Of a stretch of DNA of 64,000 nucleotides, positions 1 through 9,037 are shown piece by piece. Positions within the stretch are counted from its first letter, which is position 1. Each line of letters starts with the position of its first letter. Made by a program: the position numbers and the translations under genes. The stretch is taken from positions 39,098 through 103,097 of the forward strand of contig NZ_SOAG01000007.1 of NCBI RefSeq assembly GCF_004364575.1. The letters are read 5' to 3'. Source of the stretch: Myroides indicus (GTDB lineage: Bacteria; Bacteroidota; Bacteroidia; Flavobacteriales; Flavobacteriaceae). A model generated the notes under the pieces. The model was not told where the DNA came from. It searched no databases and saw only the letters and a program-made list of their open reading frames with translations.

Positions 1-717
1 AGGAGCAATCTGAAGGTTTAAAATATACAATCCGTCGGTTACTCTATTTTCAACATAAATCATTTCGGTAATGGTTGCATCCAAACGCGCATCACTGTTT
101 AAATGTTGTGTATCTTGTACGTTCCAGAACGCTTTGTGTGCCAAAAGTTTCCCTTCGTCTTTTTCCTTATCCACGCTGGGTAAATCTACTAAAAGATGTT
201 TTATGCCTTTTTCTCTTAAAAAAACAACTGCTTCAGCAGACAGATAAGGCGGATTGGTATGAGAATACTTTCTGTTTTTTTTATCGTTTTCGTTGGATAA
301 AGTACGAATTACAAAAGCATCCTGACAGTTACTTTGCCAAACACTTTCAATTTGACTCAACGTTATTATGCTATCATCTTCATGGTCCTCAGGTGTTATA
401 GTTACCAACTGAGCTAAAAAGAAAAACTGCTTCAAGTGCTGGTTGACACTAAAAAAATCACGGGTAATATGTCCTAAACATTCTGTATGCGTACCGTGTG
501 CATGCGGATTAAAAATGATAGTATTAAAATTAGTTGAAGACTCTCCTTCACTTACTTTTCCTACCCAATCTCCCATACGTACAGGTTCTATCTCCGGCTT
601 ACTGAGATACCACGCTACAGGATTATCTTCCGATCCGCGCAACGGAATAGAAATATCGATAGGCTGGGTTAAGTCAATGGCAAACTCGCGTTGGTTTATA
701 TTTAAAGTTGCTTTCAC
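1..717 (-). CDS. Cyclase family protein (kynurenine formamidase-like), partial
   Basis: The C-terminal end lies beyond the left edge; 239 codons are present. The translation contains NPHAHGTHTECLGH at about residues 70-83, which matches the metal-binding His-x-Gly-Thr-His type motif of the cyclase family (Pfam Cyclase, arylformamidase-like hydrolases). There is no ATG near the 5' end. The frame is open only back to a TGA at 727-729, so the GTG at 717-715 is the most plausible start. It lies 4 bases after the hemW stop, so the gene is probably the last or a late gene of a ruvC-hemW-cyclase operon. The family hydrolyses amide or ester bonds, including N-formylkynurenine. The actual substrate here is unknown. 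Confidence 0.8.
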   Translation of the reverse strand, partial: MKATLNINQREFAIDLTQPIDISIPLRGSEDNPVAWYLSKPEIEPVRMGDWVGKVSEGESSTNFNTIIFNPHAHGTHTECLGHITRDFFSVNQHLKQFFFLAQLVTITPEDHEDDSIITLSQIESVWQSNCQDAFVIRTLSNENDKKNRKYSHTNPPYLSAEAVVFLREKGIKHLLVDLPSVDKEKDEGKLLAHKAFWNVQDTQHLNSDARLDATITEMIYVENRVTDGLYILNLQIAP

Positions 718-721
718 TTTT

Positions 722-1855
722 TTATTTCAAATCTAACCAAAATAAATCAGATGAAATTCCATCACCTAAAAATTTTCCTCCATCAGTAAGGATATAAATA
801 TTTTCTTCTTGTTTGACCAGTTCTTTTTCGACGTATTTCTTTACTCGTTTATCCAGGTAATCCAAAAACTGCTCTCCAAATTTTTCACCTACAACCTTCC
901 GGTCAACCCCCCAGATTGTTCGAAGTCCGGTCATAATATATTCATTATACCGATCAAACTGGGTTAATTTTTCAGTTTCAAAAACCAATTGCTCTGACTC
1001 AACTCCTTTTATATACAGCGTGTTATTTGCAATATTCCAGCTTCTGTTTTTTCCGTCAAAACTATGTGCTGAAGGTCCTATGCCCAAGTATTTTTTACCC
1101 AGCCAGTAAGCCGAATTATTTCGGGAAAAAAAGCCGGGTTTTGAAAAATTAGATAATTCGTAATGAATGTATCCGTTTTTTTTCAATACTTGTGTCAGCA
1201 AAACAAAATGTCTCTGGGCTGATTCTTCCTGAGGAGCGGGAACAACGCCTTTTTGTATCAATCTGTTCAGAGTGGTCTTTTCTTCAACAGTTAAGGCATA
1301 ACACGAAATATGAGGAATATTTAAATTAATCATTTTTTGTACATTGCTCAGCCAACGTTCATCACTCATATTGGGAACGCCATAAATCAAATCTGCCGAA
1401 ATATTTTCAAATTTTTTGCTGGCATATTGTAGTGATTTCAGTGCTTCTTCTGCATTGTGGACTCTATTCATCATTTTCAAATCTTCATCGTAAAATGATT
1501 GAACACCAATACTCAACCGATTTACTTTTGACAGCGCCAATTTGTTGATTGTTTCTCGATTTAAGTCATCTGGGTTCGCTTCAAGCGTAATTTCTGGGTT
1601 TTCTGAAACCTCAAAAATGCTGTAAACTTCTGCTATCAAATCATTTATTTCTTCAAACGTCAGAATGCTTGGGGTTCCTCCTCCAAAGTAGATTGTTTCT
1701 ATCGGCTCTCCGAAGAGTTCATTTCTTCGCAAATTTATTTCTTTTTTCAGGCAGACAAGCAACTGTTCTTTCTTTTTCAGAGAGGTTGAAAAATGGAAGT
1801 CGCAATAATGGCAAGCCTGTCTGCAAAACGGAATATGAATGTAAATCCCTGCCAT
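722..1855 (-). CDS. hemW: Radical SAM heme chaperone HemW (coproporphyrinogen oxidase-like)
   Basis: The protein has 377 residues, the usual HemW length. The N-terminus MAGIYIHIPFCRQACHYCDF carries the CxxxCxxC cluster motif (Cys11, Cys15, Cys18) that binds the radical-SAM 4Fe-4S centre, followed by YFGGGTPS, the glycine-rich SAM-contact segment. HemW-type proteins resemble HemN but lack its full N-terminal set; the known role is heme insertion into respiratory enzymes rather than coproporphyrinogen oxidation. The ATG overlaps the ruvC stop in a TAATG junction, and the cyclase gene starts 4 bases after its stop, so all three are probably cotranscribed. Many databases still call such proteins oxygen-independent coproporphyrinogen III oxidase. 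Confidence 0.93.
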   Translation of the reverse strand: MAGIYIHIPFCRQACHYCDFHFSTSLKKKEQLLVCLKKEINLRRNELFGEPIETIYFGGGTPSILTFEEINDLIAEVYSIFEVSENPEITLEANPDDLNRETINKLALSKVNRLSIGVQSFYDEDLKMMNRVHNAEEALKSLQYASKKFENISADLIYGVPNMSDERWLSNVQKMINLNIPHISCYALTVEEKTTLNRLIQKGVVPAPQEESAQRHFVLLTQVLKKNGYIHYELSNFSKPGFFSRNNSAYWLGKKYLGIGPSAHSFDGKNRSWNIANNTLYIKGVESEQLVFETEKLTQFDRYNEYIMTGLRTIWGVDRKVVGEKFGEQFLDYLDKRVKKYVEKELVKQEENIYILTDGGKFLGDGISSDLFWLDLK

Positions 1856-2409
1856 TATTTTTTAATCCGTTCCTGATTTTGTTTTACAAAAGATTCCCAT
1901 CCCGAATAGCTTTTACCCACAACCGTTTTTCCGGAATTAAAAAAGTGGCATACGGCAGCTGCCAAACCATCTGTACTATCCAGGTTTTTAGGCAATTCTT
2001 TTAATTCTAATAGCTGTTGAAGCATTTTAGCGACTTGTTCTTTACTGGCATTTCCGTTTCCAGTAATTGCCATTTTTATTTTTTTGGGTTCATATTCCGT
2101 AATAGGAATACCCCGTGATAATCCGGCTGCCATCGCCACACCCTGCGCTCTACCCAGTTTGAGCATAGACTGAACATTTTTTCCAAAAAAAGGAGCTTCT
2201 ATTGCTATTTCATCAGGCAAATGTGTTTCTATCAGTTCAATCGTACGTTCAAAAATACGGCGTAGCTTGGTATAATGATCGTCATACTTTGACAACTGCA
2301 ATTCATTTAACTGTATAAACTGCATTTTTTTATTAACCACTCTGATTAATCCGAATCCCATAATCGTTGTTCCCGGATCAATTCCCAAAATCACTCTGTC
2401 TATTGTCAA
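1855..2409 (-). CDS. ruvC: Crossover junction endodeoxyribonuclease RuvC
   Basis: RuvC is the Holliday-junction resolvase that works with RuvAB in recombinational repair. The 184-residue protein opens with VILGIDPGTT, placing the first catalytic Asp at residue 11. The other expected acidic residues are visible: Glu71 in IAIEAPFF, and Asp144 and Asp147 in DSTDGLAAAVCHF. The length is normal for the family. The stop codon shares bases with the hemW start (TAATG), indicating translational coupling. It is the first gene of the leftward transcription unit and is divergent from the flippase-like gene at 2472. Confidence 0.95.
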   Translation of the reverse strand: MTIDRVILGIDPGTTIMGFGLIRVVNKKMQFIQLNELQLSKYDDHYTKLRRIFERTIELIETHLPDEIAIEAPFFGKNVQSMLKLGRAQGVAMAAGLSRGIPITEYEPKKIKMAITGNGNASKEQVAKMLQQLLELKELPKNLDSTDGLAAAVCHFFNSGKTVVGKSYSGWESFVKQNQERIKK

Positions 2410-2471
2410 TGTTATAACTTTTTGATGCGTTTTTCCTAAACCTCAGCAAAATAATACTTTAATTTGCAGGC

Positions 2472-3458
2472 ATGAAATTTCTGTCTGACAAAGCTAAGCA
2501 ATTCCTCACACTTCTGATAAAAATATCTGTTGTATGCGGCGCTTTTTACTTTATCTATAACCGCTTGTCCAGCAGTCCGAATTTAGACACTGATTTGTTG
2601 CTAAAGGTAGTAACAACGAATGAAAATATGCCTGCTTTATTTCTTTTAGTGCTGCTTACTTTTTTAAACCGCTTCGTAGAGATTTTAAAGTGGAAAAATC
2701 TGGCTTCGTTGATTTGTCCTGTCAGTACTTATGAGGCGGCCGAACAGGTTTTAAGTGCTTTGACGCTTGGCATTTTTACTCCAAATGGTATCGGAGAATA
2801 TGCGGGAAAAGCGCTGTACTTTGACAAAAATCAAACCAGTAGGGTTATTTTTTTAAACCTGGTTTGCAACGGTATTCAGGTAATTTATGCTTTGACTTTT
2901 GGAATTTTAGGTATTACGATTCTCAATCAGTTTGTCACCCTGATTCCCAGTCTATATCTTTTACTAACTTACATTTTGATTCTGTTCACAGGTATTTTGT
3001 TATTTCGAATAAGAAATTTCTCTATCAAAGGATATTCGCTGCAAACTCTTTTTAGATTGTTAAACGAAATACCGAAAAAAAAACACCGAAAGAACATTTT
3101 TCTTGCACTGATTCGCTATCTTTCTTTTACGCATCAATACGTTATTTTATACTATCTTTTTGGTGTAGAGTTACCTTATTTTGAATTACTTTGTGCCATT
3201 TCTGCTATTTATCTGCTCGCTTCTTCCCTACCCAATTTTCAGTTTCTGGAATTTGCTGTAAAGGGGAGTATTGCTCTTTATATTTTTTCTGTATTAGGAG
3301 TAAATCAGTGGGTAATTATATTGGTAGCTACGCTAATCTGGTTTTTAAACATCGTTATTCCGGTAAGTATCGGAAGTATTTTTGTACTGACTTATAAAGT
3401 TAAAAAAATCAATGCGGCTGACGATTCAATATCAAAGGAACAAGAAACTGCGACTTAA
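2472..3458 (+). CDS. Flippase-like / lysylphosphatidylglycerol synthase TM-domain membrane protein
   Basis: The 328-residue protein is strongly hydrophobic with about eight membrane segments. It includes the conserved-looking stretch TLGIFTPNGIGEYAGKAL, typical of the UPF0104/LPG-synthase TM superfamily (flippase-like domain, as in AglD and the membrane part of MprF). No cytosolic aminoacyl-transferase domain follows, so this is the membrane module alone. It probably moves or handles a lipid in the inner membrane, but the substrate cannot be read from sequence. Its last 50 bases overlap convergently with the lipoprotein gene on the other strand. Confidence 0.8.
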   Translation: MKFLSDKAKQFLTLLIKISVVCGAFYFIYNRLSSSPNLDTDLLLKVVTTNENMPALFLLVLLTFLNRFVEILKWKNLASLICPVSTYEAAEQVLSALTLGIFTPNGIGEYAGKALYFDKNQTSRVIFLNLVCNGIQVIYALTFGILGITILNQFVTLIPSLYLLLTYILILFTGILLFRIRNFSIKGYSLQTLFRLLNEIPKKKHRKNIFLALIRYLSFTHQYVILYYLFGVELPYFELLCAISAIYLLASSLPNFQFLEFAVKGSIALYIFSVLGVNQWVIILVATLIWFLNIVIPVSIGSIFVLTYKVKKINAADDSISKEQETAT

Positions 3459-3894
3459 CGGGTAATCCTCTTTTTATTGCCGGCTGAACAACCGGAAAGT
3501 TGCGTTCTTTTGCCTTTAATAAGCTATCTATTGTCATAGTTTGCGTTTTGAGGCTATCAGGAAAAGAATAAAGTTCAAGCTGTATGCGAGAATCAGCTTG
3601 TACGGTTACCAAAACTTTTAGTGTATCTAATTGTTCAAATCGACCAATTAGTGTATCCAAACTTAATTCTTCTTGTAAATTTTGGGTTATAAATTCAAAA
3701 AAACACTTTTTTCTTTCGGTTTCATCAAATAGCGAATCACATTGTTCAACACTCGGATACGAATCTACTTTTGTCCAATCTATTTTGTCTATTTCTTCCT
3801 TTAGAAGACGGTTTTCATCAGGCAGCTTTTTAGCTGTCCACTGGCAGGAAGTCATCACAATCGATAAAAAGACAAACAGTGTTAGTTTATTCAT
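3409..3894 (-). CDS. Small lipoprotein of unknown function
   Basis: I do not recognise a family. Starting at the ATG at 3894 gives 161 residues with a lipoprotein signal: a short basic N-terminus, LFVFLSIVMTSC and then Gln, so Cys17 is the likely lipidation site. An upstream in-frame ATG at 4005 would add 37 residues that bury the signal peptide and overlap the start of the DUF456 gene, so the shorter start is preferred. The mature part is polar and charged. The 3' end overlaps the flippase-like gene by 50 bases in convergent orientation, and the start is 49 bases from the divergent DUF456 gene. Confidence 0.7.
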   Translation of the reverse strand: MNKLTLFVFLSIVMTSCQWTAKKLPDENRLLKEEIDKIDWTKVDSYPSVEQCDSLFDETERKKCFFEFITQNLQEELSLDTLIGRFEQLDTLKVLVTVQADSRIQLELYSFPDSLKTQTMTIDSLLKAKERNFPVVQPAIKRGLPVKSQFLVPLILNRQPH

Positions 3895-3943
3895 ATCCAA
3901 TAATATCGTATTTTTATTTCTCAAAAGTACAAAAAAATTAAAG

Positions 3944-4444
3944 ATGGAGTATTTCCTGTTATTTATCAGCCTTATTTTATTAATTCTCGGAATTATAGGA
4001 AGCATTTTACCTGCTTTACCAGGTTTACCTCTTAGTTGGTTAGGGCTACTGAGCCTTTTTTTAATTGATGAAATTCAATTTAGCTCTTTTATGCTTTTGA
4101 TTACGCTATTTATTACACTGTTCATCTCCGTACTGGATTACCTTATCCCTGCACAGGGAACAAAGCGTTTTGGAGGAAGCAAATATGGTATCTGGGGTAC
4201 CAATATAGGACTTGTTATAGGGATTTTCATTCCTGTACCGCTCGGATTTTTGATAGGACCTTTTGTGGGTGCACTAATTGGTGAACTTTTATTTGATATC
4301 AAAAATGTAAAAAGAGCATTTAAAGCCGCAACAGGTTCTTTAATTGGTTTTCTTGCTTCTACCTTTATCAAACTTGTTACCTGTATTGCATTTGTAGGTG
4401 TAGCTGTTAAAGTTATTTTTGTCAATTTAAAAATCTGGTTTTAG
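3944..4444 (+). CDS. DUF456 domain-containing membrane protein
   Basis: The 166-residue protein starting MEYFLLFISLILLILG is almost wholly hydrophobic. It has glycine-rich helices and the segment GTNIGLVIGIFIPVPLGFLIGPFVGALIGE, which is characteristic of the DUF456 family of small inner-membrane proteins of unknown function. The reading frame is open much further upstream, but that part overlaps the divergent lipoprotein gene. The ATG at 3944 gives the typical family N-terminus. It stands alone on this strand. Confidence 0.8.
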   Translation: MEYFLLFISLILLILGIIGSILPALPGLPLSWLGLLSLFLIDEIQFSSFMLLITLFITLFISVLDYLIPAQGTKRFGGSKYGIWGTNIGLVIGIFIPVPLGFLIGPFVGALIGELLFDIKNVKRAFKAATGSLIGFLASTFIKLVTCIAFVGVAVKVIFVNLKIWF

Positions 4445-4931
4445 ATTCTTTACACATTATATACTCCTTTCAACAGGATCATCCGAATCTTTCTGCATTT
4501 TGTTCTATTAATTGCGGATATTTATCTTCAATAAATATAATTACTGTTCATTGTTGTTAAAGCAGTAAAAAGTGACAAATTTTATTTTATTGACTTAAGC
4601 AAACATACCTTCTGTATGATGTGCTTTGAGTATACTCCAAAGTAACATGTTTATCAAGTAATTCTAAACATTGCTCCATTGTCACCTCTGAGAGTTGGGA
4701 AGTTGTCTAATACTATCAAAACTCCTTTTATGGAATTTTTCAGATTTTATAAGGCAGATAGTAAAACCCAGATAAAAATTATTTCTGTAACAAATAATAG
4801 TTTTTTATTCAGCAAAATAAAATTACCAGAGTCAAAAGTATGTTTTTATTTAGATTTATTTTAAATAGAAAAAAGGATTTTGTAAGTTTGCTGTCTATCA
4901 AAAAAATCACACCAAACAGAAGAAAGATAAT
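4445..4931. other. Non-coding stretch upstream of the siderophore ABC operon
   Basis: This 487-base AT-rich stretch holds no gene I can support. A 61-codon frame at 4679-4864 has no recognisable features. A TAAGTTTG at 4883-4890 fits the Bacteroidota -7 element and would place a start about 35 bases ahead of the first permease gene, but I see no clear TTG at the right upstream distance. I could not identify a convincing Fur-type operator by eye. Confidence 0.35.
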
Positions 4932-5900
4932 ATGACGAAAAATTCCTTTTATATAAAACCTTTTCTATTGTTTGCTTTAATTATTTTAGCATTCTTTTCG
5001 GTCTTTATAGGAGTAAGGGATATATCATTAAGTGATATACATCAATTAAACGAAGATGACATGTTAGTTATTGCGGTTAGTCGAATTCCACGGCTAATTT
5101 CCATCTTGATTGCAGGCATTGGAATGAGTATTTCTGGTCTTATAGTACAACAGATTGCGTTGAACAAATTTGTATCGCCCACTACGATGGGTACACTGGA
5201 TGCCACTAAACTAGGAATTCTTCTTAGTATTATTATATTTCCATCAGCAAGTATGTTTACTAAAATGGGATTTTCTTTTACGATTGCACTTCTTGCAAGT
5301 ATTATTTTTTTAAAAACTGCTTCTCAAATAAAATATAGAAGCTTGATTTTTGTTCCACTTATCGGAATCGTTTTTGGTAATATTATTAGCGCTATTGCCA
5401 CTTATTTTGCATACAAATACAATATTGTACAAAATATGGAGAGCTGGCTTATCGGAGATTTTTCTTATATCATTAAAGGTAATTATGAAATACTATACTT
5501 AGCAATTCCGGTAGTAATTATCAGCTATATCTATGCTAACAAATTTACTATTGTTGGTTTAGGTGAAGATACGGCAAAAAGTTTAGGATTAAATCATAAA
5601 CAAATTGTTTATCTGGGACTTTTATTGATTTCTATCACCGCTACAGTAGTTGTTTTAACTGCCGGAGTTATTCCATTTTTAGGACTTATTATTCCAAATA
5701 TCGTTAGTCTCTTGTTTGGCGATAATTTAAAAAAGACACTTCCTTATACAGCTTTATTAGGTGCTATTTTTTTATTAATCTGCGATATGATCAGTCGGGT
5801 TGTAATATATCCTTATGAAATTCCAATAGGACTAACTGTCAGCATTATTGGGGGTATTATATTTTTAATATTAGTTTTAAAAAAAGTGAAATATGTTTAA
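4932..5900 (+). CDS. Iron-siderophore ABC transporter permease (FecCD/BtuC family, YclN/FatD-like)
   Basis: The 322-residue inner-membrane permease has about nine hydrophobic segments and the family-type stretches SRIPRLISILIAGIGMSISG, NKFVSPTTMGTLDATKLG and LTAGVIPFLGLIIPNIVSLL, which hold the ATPase-contact loop of FecCD permeases. The SPTTMG and LGLNHK motifs are closer to the YclN/CeuB/FatD branch (petrobactin, enterobactin-type or anguibactin carriers) than to BtuC or FhuB. It is the first gene of a four-gene importer. Its stop overlaps the second permease by 8 bases, indicating coupling. Confidence 0.9.
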   Translation: MTKNSFYIKPFLLFALIILAFFSVFIGVRDISLSDIHQLNEDDMLVIAVSRIPRLISILIAGIGMSISGLIVQQIALNKFVSPTTMGTLDATKLGILLSIIIFPSASMFTKMGFSFTIALLASIIFLKTASQIKYRSLIFVPLIGIVFGNIISAIATYFAYKYNIVQNMESWLIGDFSYIIKGNYEILYLAIPVVIISYIYANKFTIVGLGEDTAKSLGLNHKQIVYLGLLLISITATVVVLTAGVIPFLGLIIPNIVSLLFGDNLKKTLPYTALLGAIFLLICDMISRVVIYPYEIPIGLTVSIIGGIIFLILVLKKVKYV

Positions 5901-6843
5901 AAACAAAATTTCCCTTGTCATGGCAGCTTTGCTGATACTGTGCATAAGCATATATATGTTCACTTTTACGGGTAAAAATTTAGATTTTGTATTACCGCGA
6001 CGAGGATACAAAATATGGGCAATGATTCTTATTTCATGCGCTATAGCCTATTCTTCTGTCGTGTTTCAAACTATTTCATCTAATCGCATATTAACGCCCT
6101 CTATAATGGGGTTTGACAGTTTTTACTTATTAATTCAATCTGTATTAGTATATATCTATGGCGACAAAACCTTCCAAGTACTTTCCAGCAGTAGCAATTT
6201 TGCTTTATCAGTTGGTTTAATGCTCCTATTTTCTATAATAATGTACATTTTCGTATTTAAAAAAGAAACAAAAAGCATTTACATCCTATTACTAGTCGGA
6301 CTATTGTTAGGAACACTTTTCAGAAGTATTTCTTCGTTTATTGCCATATTATTAGACCCCAATGAATTCTTAGTTGTACAAGCTTCTATGTTTGCTAGTT
6401 TTGAAAATATAAAAATAAACCTCCTCGGAATAGCTACCGTTGTTTTAATTGGGGCAATGTTTTTGGGATTCCGTTATTTCCGCCCACTTGATGTCGTAAA
6501 CCTAGGCCGTGAAAACGCCATTAGTTTGGGGGTAAACTACAATAAATTGGTACGTAATAACCTAATGCTAATTTCCGTTATGGTTGCCGTATCCACAGCT
6601 TTGGTTGGACCAATTACCTTTCTTGGATTGTTGGTTGCCAACTTGAGCTATGAACTCTTTAAGAGTATAAAACACAGTCATCTTATTTTTGGATGTTGTT
6701 TACTAACTTCTGTAGTAATAATCGGCGGACAATATCTGGTAGAACATCTTTTTAACATGTCTACCACGATTAGCATCATCATCAACTTTGTTGGTGGGAT
6801 ATATTTTATCTATATATTACTAAAATCGAATAAAAAATCATGA
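5893..6843 (+). CDS. Iron-siderophore ABC transporter permease (YclO/FatC-like)
   Basis: The 316-residue polytopic protein is the second half of the permease heterodimer. Typical segments are SSNRILTPSIMGFDSFYLL, the DVVNLGRENAISLGVNY cytoplasmic loop that contacts the ATPase, and LVGPITFLGLLVANLSYELF. It overlaps the preceding permease gene by 8 bases and the ATPase gene by 4 bases (ATGA), so the three are translated as a unit. Having two different permease genes, rather than a fused or homodimeric one, is typical of the YclNO/CeuBC/FatDC branch. Confidence 0.9.
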   Translation: MFKNKISLVMAALLILCISIYMFTFTGKNLDFVLPRRGYKIWAMILISCAIAYSSVVFQTISSNRILTPSIMGFDSFYLLIQSVLVYIYGDKTFQVLSSSSNFALSVGLMLLFSIIMYIFVFKKETKSIYILLLVGLLLGTLFRSISSFIAILLDPNEFLVVQASMFASFENIKINLLGIATVVLIGAMFLGFRYFRPLDVVNLGRENAISLGVNYNKLVRNNLMLISVMVAVSTALVGPITFLGLLVANLSYELFKSIKHSHLIFGCCLLTSVVIIGGQYLVEHLFNMSTTISIIINFVGGIYFIYILLKSNKKS

Positions 6844-7598
6844 TAGAAGTCAAAAATGTATCCAAAACATATGGAGAAAAAGTCATATTAGACGATATTT
6901 CAGTTAGTTTTCCAAAAGGTAAGATTGTCGCCTTAATAGGAGGTAATGGAACAGGAAAAAGTACACTTTTATCTATTATAAGCCGACTAGTCAAAAAAGA
7001 TGAAGGAGAAATTAATCTACTCAATCAAGACATTTTTGAAATGACAAATCGAGAATTTGCTAAAAAACTCTCTATTCTCAAACAAACTAATCACCCTAAT
7101 GTGCGCCTAACTATACGTGAACTAGTTTCATTTGGTCGTTTTCCACATTCTCAAGGACGCCTCAAAGCCATCGATGAACAAAAAATAGATGAGAGTCTTG
7201 ATTTTATGCGGTTGACTGAAATACAGCACAGTTATCTTGACGAACTGAGTGGCGGACAACGTCAACGCGCTTTTTTAGCCATGCTTTTAGTTCAGGATAC
7301 AGACTATATTCTGTTAGATGAACCTTTGAATAATCTGGATTTGCGCCATTCCGTTGATATTATGAAAACGCTCAAAACACTGGCTAATGAATATGGGAAA
7401 TCTATAATCATTGTGGTACATGATATTAATTTTGCTGTATCCTATGCAGATTATATTGTTGCATTAAAAAATCACAAAATTTTATATCACGGTCCTACCG
7501 AAGAGATTATTCAGGAAAAAAAGCTAAAAGATATTTTTGATTTAGATATGAGTATCATCTCCCATAACAATTGTAAATTTTGTATATACTTTAAATAA
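6840..7598 (+). CDS. Iron-siderophore ABC transporter ATP-binding protein (YclP/FatE-like)
   Basis: The 252-residue ABC ATPase has Walker A GGNGTGKST at about residues 34-42, a signature LSGGQRQRAFLA near residue 138, Walker B DYILLDEPLNNLD and a switch His in IIVVHDINFA. It energises import through the two permeases encoded just upstream, with which it overlaps by 4 bases. The C-terminal extension ending NNCKFCIYF is short. Substrate assignment rests on the neighbouring permeases and binding protein. Confidence 0.93.
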   Translation: MIEVKNVSKTYGEKVILDDISVSFPKGKIVALIGGNGTGKSTLLSIISRLVKKDEGEINLLNQDIFEMTNREFAKKLSILKQTNHPNVRLTIRELVSFGRFPHSQGRLKAIDEQKIDESLDFMRLTEIQHSYLDELSGGQRQRAFLAMLLVQDTDYILLDEPLNNLDLRHSVDIMKTLKTLANEYGKSIIIVVHDINFAVSYADYIVALKNHKILYHGPTEEIIQEKKLKDIFDLDMSIISHNNCKFCIYFK

Positions 7599-7607
7599 TA
7601 ATTAATT

Positions 7608-8558
7608 ATGAACAAGTCGATTTTAAATGGCTTAGTTGCCATAACTGTGCTAGTTGCATTATCATCGTGCAACAATAAAACCAAAAAAGAGCAAACATCT
7701 GATAGTGAAACTACCGCAATCTCAATTGATCACTTATCAGGAACAACTGATATAACTCTGAATCCTGAAAACGTTGTAATTCTGCATTACGGAGCACTAG
7801 ACACTTATCGGGAACTTGGGCTTCAATCTCATATAAAAGGGATACCAGCGTCCAATACTCCAGAATACCTTTCTGACTTTACTAAAGAAAAAAGCATTGC
7901 AGATGTAGGAACGGTCAAAGAAGCTAATCTTGAAAAAGTAAATGCCACCAATCCTGATCTGATTATTATCGGTGGACGAATGGCTGCAAAATATGATGAA
8001 ATGAGTAAAGTTGCCCCAACTATAAATTTTGACATTGATACAAAAAATTATTGGGAGTCTTTTAAACATAACCAGCAAATAATTGGCAAACTTTACAAGG
8101 TAGAAGAGAAAGTAGAACAAGTGTTAAAAGACATGGAAGAACGCATTACTGAAATAAAAGAAAAAGCAAGTGGTTCAGAAAAAAAAGCTTTAATTATTTT
8201 GACCAATGAAGGTCGCATGAGTGCTTATGGAAAAGGTTCCCGGTTTGGGATTATTCACGATGTCTTTGGCATACACCCTGCTGATAGCAATATAGAAGTT
8301 TCAACGCATGGTCACCCTGTCTCTAATGAATTTATAAAGGAATTAAACCCGGATATTCTCTTTGTCATTGACAGAGGAGCAGCAATCAAAAGAGAAACAG
8401 TCGGATCAAAACAATTTGCTAATCCATTAATAGAAAAAACCAATGCTTATAAAAATAATAAAATCATCTTTTTAAATCCTGAATTATGGTATTTATCAGG
8501 CGGAGGTCTTCAGTCATTTAAAATGATGCTTGATGAAATAGAAAGTGCTATCAATTAA
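7608..8558 (+). CDS. Iron-siderophore substrate-binding lipoprotein (YclQ/FatB/CeuE-like)
   Basis: The 316-residue protein has a lipoprotein signal (VLVALSSC, Cys21) and a polar linker, then a helical-backbone binding protein fold of the periplasmic ferric-siderophore type. Landmarks are ENVVILHYGALDTYRELGL, PDLIIIGGRMAAKYDEM, TNEGRMSAYGKGSRFGIIHDVFG and LNPDILFVIDRGAA, which match the YclQ/FatB/CeuE branch. It starts 9 bases after the ATPase stop and ends the operon, followed by a strong terminator. No TonB-dependent receptor or siderophore synthesis genes are adjacent, so the outer-membrane step must be encoded elsewhere. Confidence 0.92.
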   Translation: MNKSILNGLVAITVLVALSSCNNKTKKEQTSDSETTAISIDHLSGTTDITLNPENVVILHYGALDTYRELGLQSHIKGIPASNTPEYLSDFTKEKSIADVGTVKEANLEKVNATNPDLIIIGGRMAAKYDEMSKVAPTINFDIDTKNYWESFKHNQQIIGKLYKVEEKVEQVLKDMEERITEIKEKASGSEKKALIILTNEGRMSAYGKGSRFGIIHDVFGIHPADSNIEVSTHGHPVSNEFIKELNPDILFVIDRGAAIKRETVGSKQFANPLIEKTNAYKNNKIIFLNPELWYLSGGGLQSFKMMLDEIESAIN

Positions 8559-8582
8559 AGCTGATATTATATTTAGAAATAT

Positions 8583-8612
8583 AAAGTAGGCTACCTTTTG
8601 GTAGCCTACTTT
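8583..8612 (+). terminator. Intrinsic terminator of the siderophore ABC operon
   Basis: A perfect 13-bp stem (aaagtaggctacc at 8583-8595 against ggtagcctacttt at 8600-8612) closes on a TTTT loop 24 bases after the binding-protein stop, followed by a T-rich tail. Confidence 0.85.
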
Positions 8613-8750
8613 GCTTTAATATAAAATTAATTAACAGGAGAAGATTAAGAATAAATACAAAAAATTAAATACAAAAAACAGTGCTAAAGACAATCTATTA
8701 ACACTGTTTTACAAATTAAACAGTAACTTCTTATTCATTTTCCATATTAA

Positions 8751-8816
8751 ATATATTTACTAAATTTTAACATGCTTAAGCAAATGTTTTTAAAAATTCA
8801 CATTTAGTAAATATAT
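8751..8816. repeat. Perfect 15-bp inverted repeat in a non-coding stretch
   Basis: atatatttactaaat at 8751-8765 is repeated as its exact reverse complement at 8802-8816. The 36-base middle holds a smaller near-palindrome around GCTTAAGC at 8774-8781. The surrounding interval 8613-9037 has no gene I can support; another hairpin (aaaacagtg / cactgtttt) lies at 8675-8710. The inverted repeat could be a large hairpin, a protein operator or the ends of a small decayed element. Confidence 0.5.
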
Positions 8817-9037
8817 TCATGTGCATTTACCTTATTATATACAGTTTTTATTCTTTTTTTTAGAGTCTTCTGATATTATATTGTCCTCAAAAAATGATTC
8901 TATCTCTAGCCTATGGATAAAAAAAATGAAAATGTTTATTTATTGTTTCAGTTATCTCCACACTTGTTTATCCTAACTATCTAAATTTGTTTTCGAACTA
9001 ATTCCTTTTTTTAGAGACTCAAAACCAGAGATTAAGA

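Noticed and set aside
75..736. Two rightward frames at the left edge
   Set aside because: They are antisense of the cyclase-family gene, whose motif HAHGTHTECLGH is convincing on the other strand.
4679..4864. Rightward 61-codon frame before the siderophore operon
   Set aside because: Low complexity, AT-rich, no recognisable motif, and no promoter or context to support it.
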